Source of the DNA: Rhinopomastus cyanomelas
Lineage: Eukaryota > Chordata > Aves > Bucerotiformes > Rhinopomastidae
DNA: 64,000 nucleotides
Direction: 5' to 3'
Assembly (NCBI GenBank): GCA_013400115.1
Contig: VXBP01008604.1
Span: 119,135 to 183,134, forward strand
Of this stretch, positions 46,778 to 57,200 are shown piece by piece. The position numbers were made by a program, and so were the translations under genes. The notes under the pieces were generated by a model that was not told the origin of the DNA, did no database searches, and saw nothing but the letters and a program-made list of their open reading frames with translations. The stretch's first letter is position 1, and the number at the start of each line of letters is the position of its first letter.

Positions 46778-47340
46778 CCTGGGCTCGAGCGACGGAGCAG
46801 TTGTCACGGGGGCTCTGCTCTGGGGAGCCACCAGCCCTTCATCAGAACCTAGAGGGTTTCTCTCTCCTTTTGTGTTGCAGCAGGACCAAAGCCCCGTGTG
46901 GTCGGCTTAGGACTGAGCTGCTTGTTGCAGAAGCACTTGGGAGCTGTTCAACCTCCTGCTAAACCCCTGATGGCTTCTGGGGATTTGTGGTCGGGCAGCA
47001 AAGAGGGTCCTGGAGCACCTGGGGGGAAGGTTCTTCTGAAGGTTGGGTACCAGCAGCACCTGCTCCATCCTGCTTGTGGAAGGGGAGGGGACACCGCAGA
47101 TCTGGGACGGTTGGGCAGGGAGACCTCACTTGACTTGGCTGGTTGTTCCCCAGAGAAGGGCAAACAGAGCCGCTGCTCCTGGCCTCTGGCAAGTGAGAGC
47201 AGCCCTGGTCGGTGCCAGGTGTGTGCGGGCAGGCGGAACCGGTGGCCCGGCTGTGGTCACACTGGAGCTTGGGGGGCAACCGAAGGTGGTTGAAGGTCTT
47301 TTGTGGAAATTTAATGTGGTGCCAGACCTGCTGCTCCTGG

Positions 47341-47470
47341 GAGATGGGATGGACCGACTCCTAGAGGAGATGAGACCCTCTGCTAGAAGGGATGGACCAT
47401 CTCCTAGAGGAGATGAGACCCTCTTGCTAGAAGGGATGGACCATCTCCTAGAGGAGATGAGACCCTCTCC
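47341..47470. repeat. About 57-bp minisatellite inside the FADS2 3' UTR
   Basis: gggatggaccatctcctaga followed by ggagatgagaccctcttgct occurs about 2.5 times. It would be transcribed and stay in the mature mRNA. Confidence 0.85.
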
Positions 47471-48220
47471 TAAAGCAGCCTCTTGGCTGTGGGAGCCCAC
47501 AGGTCTTCTGCAGACCCCTGGAAGTAGGGGCTGGTCCTGGAGCTGTGGAGGGGAGGTGGTTAGAAGTTAGTTCTGCAGGATCAGTAACAGTTGGGTTATG
47601 AGAGGGAGAGAAAGGAGGGTCTCCTGTGAGAGCAGGGGTCTGGGCAGGGCTGAGAGCCCCGTCATGGTCCCAGTGGGATGTGGCTCCTGCCGAAGGGCAT
47701 CGCAGCCCAGCAGAGCTCCTGTTGCCACGGGCATCAAACAGCCCATGGGCTTCTCTTCCTGCGCAAGGACCGGGAGCTCTGGGCTGAGCTCCTGTTGCCC
47801 AAACGAGGGGGAAGAGGGAGCAGCCAGCAGCTGATGGGGTCTCCTCCTCCTGCAGGTGCCCACTGAAGCCTGACAGCTCCTGTGTGTCTGTCAGTTGGGG
47901 GGGTTTAGGCAGAAGTAGAGTGAATCTTGTGAGGAGAGGGCCAAGGTCAGGCACTGCTGCTCCTTTTGGGACCCTCGTCCTCTCCATCCCCTCCCAACCT
48001 TCCCCTTCGTGCGGGACTGGCCCCCTCCTGCCCTCGGGGGCTCGTTGGGAGCTGTCTGGGTTCAGCAGGAGCCACAGCAGCAGCTGGGGACAGGATGGGG
48101 CCAGTCCCCCCATTGCTGCAGACCCAGAGTACAGGACACGTGTGTGATTGCAACCCCCCAACCCTACCCTGTGCCCCCAGTCCCTCCCAGTCACTCACTC
48201 CTCCCCGTTAAGGCTGGTGG

Positions 48221-48272
48221 TCACTTGTGGAGGTAGGCGTCCAGCCACAGGTCTCCGGATCTCTTGAGGGAC
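48221..48272 (-). CDS. FADS2: FADS2 exon 12 (coding part) with stop
   Basis: Split glycine, SLKRSGDLWLDAYLHK, TGA at 48,223-48,221. Confidence 0.96.
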
Positions 48273-51200
48273 CTGCGGAGAGAGGGGGAGGATGAGCCCA
48301 TCCCACCTCTGGAGGAGTCTCCCCGCTTCCCCCAGGGACTTCTGCTGCTGAACCCCCTACTGCCAGGGCTCTGCTCGTGTCACTGGTGGACCTGAGCTGC
48401 TGGGGCCACAAGCCCCAGGAGAAAGAGCGTGAGGGCTGGGATTGTGGCTCCGTGCGTCTGATGGCAGATGGTCCTTCTCTTGGGAAGGCAGCAAGTAGCC
48501 AAGGTGGGCTCTGAGGACCGGTCTGGGTGCCACAGGTAGAGGAGAAAATGACTGCAGGAGCTTCTGGAACAGTCTCCTTCTGCACCTTGGGGCCAACCTG
48601 CTTTCATCTGCTCTGAGTGGAGCTCCCTGGGCTGCAGAGCAGCTGCTCACGTTCCCCTCTCATGAATTATTCCCCTGGAGCAACGGAGACAGAGGCGCTG
48701 AGCCGGGCTCTGCTTGACTTGGAGGCCAGGCTTCAGCTCCAGCAGCCCCCTGCTGCTGGCCCAGCTCGGCGGGAGGTGGCCCAGCTGGTGGCCTGGCTTG
48801 TCCCCCTTGGATTCACTTCAGTTTGCAGCAGGAGGATGCCCTGCCAGCTCCTCAAGTAGCCACCAGCTGACAAGCACCAGCTTGGAGCCCCTCGAGCCCC
48901 TCTTATGATCCTATGAGCTGCTGGGTCTGCTCTGAGAGCAGAGGAGTTCAGGCTGCAGAAGGGGGGACGGTTGCTTCTTCACCCCGTGACCTGTTCTTCA
49001 CCCTGGACCTGTTCCTGTGCCACTGGATCTAGGGGTCCTGCTGTGGTGGGGGGATTGGACCAACTGATGTCTCCAGGTCCCTTCCAATCCCTAATGTTCT
49101 GGGAGTCTGTGAAGCAGCTCCTCATCTGTGGGTACCTGGTGGAAGTTCTCCAAGTCTAGACCTGTGGGTCAACACTGCTGCAGGAGTCCCCTGGACTGGG
49201 CTGTGAAGATGGTTGGACTGGATGATCTTGGAGGTCTCATCCGACCTGAATTATTGATCTAGGGGATCCTGCTGTGGAAGGGGGACTGGACTGGCTGGTC
49301 TTTGGAGGTCCCTTCCCACCCCTAATGCCCCGTGGTTCCATGACACTGAACCACAAGCCGCAGTGACGCGGCAGGACCTTACCCGATGATGTCTACGAAG
49401 GCTCTGCCAAGAGGCTTCTCTTCGTACTCGACTCCGTACTTGGCACACAGCGACTTCACCAGAGGCTTCACCTTCCAGAAGTTGTGCCGGGGCATCGTCG
49501 GAAACAGGCTTGAGCAGAGGAAGAGAAGACAAACCTGAGGAACCTCTCGAGACCGGCCCCAAGGGACTGGCCATCTCTGCGGTCACCTCCTAGGGGCTGC
49601 TTATCGGTGTCTTCTCCTCAAGCTCTATGAGCAGAGAGGCACCAAGAGACACCCGTGTGTCACAGGGCTCTGTTTGAAGGAGCCCAGGGAGCACCCAGCG
49701 CATGGATTCTCCTGCCTCCGAGCTTCCAGACACAGCGACAGATGGACTGGGCAAGAGAAGACCCTACAGCTGCAGTGTGAGGGACATGGGAGCAAGGAGA
49801 CCACCCCAATGTTCTGAGCTGGCCCCCCATGTCCTTTGGGCAACGCTAATGCTGCTGGATTGATTTTGCAGTGGCCCCCTTCCCCACCTCTGGAAGCTCA
49901 TGGAACGGAGAAGCAGCTAAAGGAGACTTTGGGACCCCCTTGCCTTGTGCTGTCGCAGCAGCTTAACCCCAGAAGCTGCCCCTTCTACACGTCGGGTGGT
50001 CACCGGCCACCAACTGGCCACACAGCCCTGGTTTTCACGTCACGCACGCGTGGTCCCACAGAGCTCTGGGGGGCTAGGAAGCCCTGAGGGGCTTTAGGCT
50101 GCGATGACCCCGTCACGGCCAAACGACCCGGGGAGGGGTCCGTACTCACTGGTGCTCGATCTGGAAGTTGAGGTGCCCCGTGAACCAGTCGTTGAAGAAG
50201 GACTGCTCGATGTTGCAGGTGGCTGCCATCTGGGAAGGGAAGGCAGTGGCTGAGAGTCGCCCTGGAAGCAGGACGGAGCCCACCACTTGCTGGTGGAAGG
50301 GCTCCCGGTGCCTTCTCCTGCCCTGGGAGGCTGCTGGGTTGAGGTCATAGACCAGGTTGGGTTGGAAGGGACCTCCAAGGCCATCTAGAGCAACCCCCAT
50401 CCAGCCTGACCTCGGCTGTCTCTTCCCCCAGCCCATTCCAGGGATCCACCTCCATCCCTAGAACATTCTAGAAGTATTTCTGAGCAACTCCTGCTGTTCC
50501 TGTTTGTAAAACCGGGTGGTCTTGCTCAAAACCCTCTTCCCCTCTGGACTGGTGGAGCTGTGGTTTGGGCACAGGAGATGGGTCCCCTCCTGGCCCCACA
50601 AAACGCCCTGTAAAGCCACATTGGTGTCCAAGGTTCATCACCCTCTACCCTCCGCATGCCCCAACCTGTCCCTGGTGGAAGGGGTCCGGGTGGTTTGTCA
50701 CCCTCTGCACACCCCAGTCAACCCCCCTCCCCACATGTCTCCATCTCTGGGGGGTTTCCAGTGATTTGGGGGGGGGGTCAGCAGAAGGGATTGAAATGGA
50801 GTGATTTCTGTTGATTTCACGGTCGGGCTGGGTTGACTGGATGGTCTTGTGGGTCTCTTCCAACCTTAATGTTTCTCCTCAGTGCCAGGAGCTGAACTCT
50901 CACCCTCAAGACCCTGTTAACGACTGCAGGTGCTAATTAATGCAGGAGATGCTCCTGCCCTCAGCTCAGATGCTTATGGCCGGTGTCATGGTTGCTCTTG
51001 GTGCCTCAAGGTCTTGGATCACCACTTCCCGTAGGACTGGGACCACCACATCCCATAGGACTGGGATCACTGGACCCCATAGGACTGGGACCATCACATC
51101 CCATAGGACTGGGATCACTGGACCCCACAGGACTGGGACCATCACATCCCATAGGACTGGGATCACTGGACCCAATAGGACTGGGACCACCACATCCCAT

Positions 51201-54200
51201 AGGACTGGGATCATCACATCCCATAGGACTGGGATCACTGGACCCCACAGGACTGGGACCATCACATCCCATAGGACTGGGATCACTGGGACCCTTTCAG
51301 CAAGGGTGGCCACCAGGCGTTGAAAAGATGGAGATGGCCCCGGGGTTTAATGGCGACAGGATAGAAGTGTTGCCAGTGGTCTGGGCCACCTCTTCGGCTC
51401 TGATGGCCACTGGGGCTCCTCTCTCGGGCCACCCAACCCCGCAGAGGGAAGTCCAACTCCTTGTGGTTGCCTCCAGCCTGAAGGAACCTTCTGATGGCCG
51501 AGTTGCTCCCGGGAGCTGGGACCCCCAGGAGTCGCTCCCGTCCCTGTGGGTGGAGCCCATCCGCTGGAGCGACTCTCGGGGTGAGTGGGGGGCTCCTGCC
51601 CGGGCAGTTACCTGAGAGCTCAGCCAGTCCCTGTGCTTCTCGCTGTCGATTTCCATGGGGATGTGGTTCATCTGGGTGACCCACACGAACCAGTGGCTCT
51701 CCAGAAACCTGCGGAAGGAAACCAGTAAGAGCCATGGTGAGGTGCCGGGCAGCTGGGGCCGTGAGGTCGGGGGCTGTGGGGGGCAGCAGCAGAGGGGCGC
51801 ACGCGGCTCAACGGTTACTGGGGGGTTTTTTTAAGAACCATTTTGAAGTGTTTGGGATTCTTCTCTCGGTGATTATTGAAGGTTTTTTGAAGGATTTGGA
51901 ACAAGTTAAATCATGAATTATTTCTTCAGAACTATGTCCATTCCTTGAGAATTAATTTAGTAACGATTCATGGTTTTTTAGGATTCTTGGGGATTCTTTT
52001 GGATTATTTTAGGAACTGAACATCTTTAGAATCATTTGGGATTGTTTCAGTAATTCTTCATTTTTTAGAAGAATTTGGAATCACTTTAATAGTTGTGTAA
52101 TATTTTTAGAACATTTGACATTTTGAATGATTTTGGATCATTTGCGCGGTCATTTAAATTTTTGAGAGAGATGGAGGATTCTTTTGCATTTTTTTAGTAA
52201 TGATTTGTTCTTAGAATTGTTTTAAATTTTAATAATGATTTAAGAATTATTTTCAATTCTTTTGAATGATTTCAGTTATTACATTTAGAAGCATTTTGAA
52301 TTATTTTAGTAATTAAGAGAAATCTTTCTTTTAGAAATCTTTCCATCTTTAGAAATCTTTCTTTCTTTAAAGTCTTCTGAAACCTTCTGGCTCCTTCTGG
52401 ATCCCTTAGCATTCTTCTGGATTGTTTTGAATTTTTAAAAATTCTTTTAAATTCTTTTTTGAATTCTTTTAAAAATTATTTTTGAAGTGTCTTCTGAATT
52501 CCTCTGAATTCTGCTCAGTTCTTCCAAAGTGTTTAGAATTTAGAACTCTTTTTCAGAACTCTTTTTGGAATTCTGTTCCCAATCCTCCTGGATTCTCCAG
52601 CTATTGGTCCTGCCTTTAGCAAACGCCTTCCGCCGTGCCGAAACCTTTCCCCAAATCCAACCCAGCCCGTGGGACTGGCACCGTCCCCCGGCAGCAGCAG
52701 GTCCTGCTGGGACCCCCAGAAGGGCCGCCGGGGCAATGCAGGTGGGGAAGGTGCTGACCAGCAGCACCAGTGCCGCTGCAGAGGGGGTTGAACTGGAGGG
52801 ACTGGGAGCAGTGGGAATGGCCAGGAGAAGGCGCAGTGAGGTCAGTGACCGCGGAGGGGTGGGTCTGTGGGGACCAGCGGGGCTGAGGCTGGGTTCATGG
52901 GCAGGAGGGGAGAGCAGAGGGCTGCCCGCTGCCCCCCACCTGACGAAAGTGAGGAGCAGCAGAGAGCCCAGGGCGCCGTAGAACGGGGTGTAGGTGACGA
53001 AGTAGCGCAGGTAGTAGCTGACGGCCCAGGCCAGGTCCTAGGGGAAGAGAGAACGCGTCAGGCATCCCTCTGCCTACCCCACAGAGAGCCCTTGCCGCTG
53101 GTCTCGGGGGCATCAACACGGCCAAGCCTGATCCCTCCCCGCCGGTGTCCCACCCTGCTCCAGCGTGGAGCTGCCCAGACCCCCTGAGGAGCGAGGGGAG
53201 GCTCCACTCACCGCCCAGAACCTGCGCTTGATCATGGTTGAGATGATCTGGATTTGGAAATACACTGGGATGAGCAGAGGTGGGAAGACTGCAAAGGAAA
53301 GGGAGAAGGGTTGGCCGTCGGAAGGGTGGGAAGGAGCGGGGTGGGAGTGAGCAGAGTGGCTCAGAACAGGTTCCACGCAGAGCCTGCCCAGCGCTGGTGA
53401 GAGACGTGAGGGGCTGCTGGTGGGGAGGCTTCATCTTGACTCATCGAGATGGTTCATCAAGACACTTTGGTCTTGATTTAGCCCACACAGAGGCTCTTCT
53501 CCATCTCAGCTGTTGGCCTCTGTGCTGGCAATGCTGAAGGTCCCAGACTCACTCAAGTTGGAAAAGACCCCTGGGATGACCAAGTCCAACCATCAAGCCT
53601 GCTCTGCAGACCCACCTCTAGCCCACATCCCCCAGCACCACATCTAAGCAACTTTTGAAGTCATCCAGGGATGGGCACTCAGCCACTGCTGGTTGGGTAC
53701 CGTTGGGAATACAACGAACTGGGGGCTGCACAGGGGGTGGTGGCCCTCAGGAGGGGAAGGATGGGTTGAACCTTGAGGAGTTAACATGGTAGAGGCTGAA
53801 AAGGTCAAGTGGCCTTGAGGGAAGAAGGAAGAGAGCAGGGCAGGTACTCACTGAGGAAGAAGTACTCGTGCTGGTGGTTGTAAGGCAGGTACTTCAGCTT
53901 CTTCTTGCCGTACTGCAGGACACAGAGGAGAAAGCTTAGCCTTGGACTAGGACACCTCAGAGAAGGTTCTCTGCAGTGCTTATGGACTGGATCCCCACCA
54001 CCAGGTGAGGATCCAGGTCTGCTGTGGTTGAGTGTCTTGACTTTGCTGGGCGTGCAGATCCCTCTTTGAAGATTTCTTGCTCAATACTCAGATGGTTCCT
54101 GTTTATTTTAGAGCCTGAGGGCATTTCTCCACCTTCCGCGTGCCCGCAGCTCGCCCAGAGCCGCTCCCATCGCCGGCGGAGGCACAATGGAGGACCTTGG

Positions 54201-57200
54201 GCAACTCACTGCACTCAAGCGTCGTTCCTGAGCTGCAGGAGTGGGAGGGTCTCCTTGGAGAATGGCAGAGCATCAGGAACTGGAAGGGACCTTGAAGGAT
54301 CCTGGTTCTCTGTAAGTGTGTCCTGAAGCCCTTTGTAGGACCACAGACTCAGGGAGGTTGGAAAGGACCTCCAGGACCTCCATCCTAAGCATCTAAGCCA
54401 TCTCTGCAAACACCCTCCGGGGATGGTGCCTCCACCTCCTCCAGGGCAGCCTGGTCCAAGGACTCCCCACTCTTCTGGGAAGAGGTTTTTCCTGAGATCC
54501 AGTCAGAACCTCCCCTGGCACAACCTGACCCCATTTCCTCTGGTCCTATTGCTGGTCCCAGGGGGAAGAGGCCACCACCCACCTCACTCCAACCTCCCTT
54601 CAGGTGGCTGTAGAGAGCGGCGAGGTCTCCCCTCAGCCACCTCCTCTCCAGGCTGAGCAGCCCCCATGTTGGTGCCTCTGGAGCCACAGGTTTCACTGGT
54701 GGTTCTTGCCCAGTTTGACCCCATCTCCTCGCATCCCACCCCTAGGACAAGGCTCCTCCCTCCTCCTCATCCTCACCTCGACAGGCTGCGTGTCTCCGAG
54801 GACAAAGATGTGCAGCATGTTCACGTCTGGGTCCTTCTTGAAGATGTTGGGCTTGGCGTGGTGCTGGAAGTGCCGATGGTTCCACCAGTTGGCAGAGGCA
54901 CCCTGGGCAGACACGAGAACACGAAGGGCGTCCGTCAGAAACCAATCCAGTGCGACTCAGACTGGGGCCAAACTGGCAGGTGCTTTTGAACCAGCCAGGA
55001 GCAGAGAGTGGTTAGGCTGTGGGTTGCTCTGAGGACTGGTTGGCCCTCCCCGAGGAGCATCTGTCCTGGCAGAAGAGGCAGCAGGAGTTGGAGTGAGCTG
55101 AGCGTCACCATCTCACCCCGCGTTCGGTCCCCACACGTAGGTGAGTCATGGGCTGATAGAATCAGAGAGCGTTAGGGGTGGGAAGGGACCTCCAAAGGTC
55201 AGCCAGTCCAACCCCCTGCCCCACAGCAGGATCATGGAACCATTAGGGGTGGGAAGGGACCTCCAAAGGTCAGCCAGTCCAACCCCCTGCCCCACAGCAG
55301 GATCATGGAACCATTAGGGGTGGGAAGGGGTGCCCACATCCAACCTGGCCTTGGACACTTCTCAGGATGATGGAGCAGCCACAACCTCCCTGGGCAGCCT
55401 GTTCCAGAGCCTCAGCACCCTCCCAGGGAGGGGTTTCCTCCTAATCCCTACTCTAAATGCAGAGACCCCTGCCCAGGGTGGGGGATCTGAAGGTGTCTTG
55501 AGTGGCTGGGATGTAGCAGGACGGGACATGGGGAGAACATCAGACCTGCGTGAAGTGCAGGGGGAGGGTGGGACAGGAGGGTTTTGTGGAGTCCAGGAAG
55601 CTTTGTCCTGGGCTCCTAGAAGTTGGTGGGGGTCCACTGGAGGAACCACAGCAGGACCACAGTCTCTTCTCTGTTCTGCAGGACATCCCCGTGTGCGGTG
55701 GAGATGCACCTTCTGCTCACTGTGGGAAGGGCTGGGAGCTGCAGTCGTTTCCCCACCGCCCTGGGTCCGCCCTGTCCTTTACCTTCAGGTGCCCGATGAC
55801 AAACTTGTGGACAATGTGGTTCCAGGAGGACTTCTTGAAGACTGAGAGGTGTCCAAAGTCATGCTGCAGCCACCCTGCCTGTGCCTGGGACAAGGGGAAT
55901 CAAGCAGTTAGGAGGCTGCTTGGACCCAGAGTGAAGCGCAAAAGGAGATGGGTTTGAGGGAGACATTGGAGTGAGAAGGTGAAGGTCTCCTGGTGGAATC
56001 ATGGAGTCATGCTGGATAATTCAGCCTGGGAAAGACCCTTAAGATCACCAGGTCCAACCATAAAAGACCCTTAAGATCACCAGGTCCAACCATAAAAGAC
56101 CCTTAAGATCACCAGGTCCAACCATAAGGACCCTTAAGATCACCAGGTCCAACCATCAACCCAACGCTGCCAACTCCACCAACCAAGCAGAAGGAAAGAC
56201 CAAAGAGGTGAGGAAGTGACGTGACCCACAACCAGCAGTGGGTTGGGGTGGCCAGAAGGCACCACAGTGACCTGGAAGCTGTGAGTATTTTTTACTGGTG
56301 TGAAGGTTTGGCACTGGTAACTGGCCCCATGGGAGAAGTTCAGCCCTCAGTGGCCTTCTCCAGGGTGATCTGCATGACCAGTATGCCCAGTATGCTTTGT
56401 GTTTACTGCTTCTCACCTGGGAAGTTGTGAGGATGCAGGAGATGATGAGGGTTGTGATCCAGCCGGTCCCAAAGTACGAAACCATCAGCCAGGCCACGAC
56501 TTCCATCGCGATGATGTGGGCCAAGTAAAGGGAGAAGAACCAGGGGCTGGCTCTGAACAGGTTCATGTCCTCCGCTGTCTTCCGCAGCGTCCGGAAATCC
56601 TCCACCAGCTCCGACTGCAAAGCAGGGAACGAGATGAAGCTTCTAAGGCTGAGCCTGTCTGGGCTTGAAGGGCCAAGGACCATGGCTGCTTCTTGCGTTG
56701 GGTGGCTACTCCACAAGCAAGGAAGGACCTGCCTCCACATCCACCCCACCTTCCAGCTGTTGACGGCACCTTCACAGAATCACAGAGGGGTTTAGGCTAG
56801 AAGGGACCTCAGAGCTCCCCCAGTGCCAGCCCCCTGCTGCGGGCAACGACACTTCTCACCAGACCGGGCTGCCCACAGCTCCTTCCAACCTGCCCTTGAA
56901 CCACTTCCAGGGGTGATGGAGCAGCCACAACCTTCCTGGGCGACCTGTTCGAGTGCTTCACGACCCTCATCTCCTGTCAACGACCACCCTGGCTGGTCTG
57001 AGCCCACGGCCTGACCTCTGCACCTTGAGCTAGGAGAGAAACTCAAGCCTGGCTCAAGCTGAGCCTGAATGAGAGGCTCTGAACGAGCTTCAAAGGTGGC
57101 AACTGGAGGAGGAGGCCGTCGAGCCCGTTGCAGTCCCCGAGCTCCGAGCACCCGTCGTCTGCTCCTTATGATGGCTAGCTGCTGTGCAGCCACTCGTGAA

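Larger units (their letters stand above)
46750..48220 (-). other. FADS2: FADS2 3' UTR (inferred)
   Basis: About 1.45 kb, similar to the mammalian FADS2 3' UTR. Free of clear CR1, unlike both sides. Contains the minisatellite at 47,341-47,470. Confidence 0.6.

Noticed and set aside
50150..50160. Apparent loss of the third His box (reads QIEHQ)
   Set aside because: The last codon is split by the intron. Joined to exon 11 at 49,508 the box is intact.
50940..51615. Open frames of 115-210 codons on both strands
   Set aside because: Translation of the 24-bp minisatellite. Unit length divisible by three keeps every frame open.
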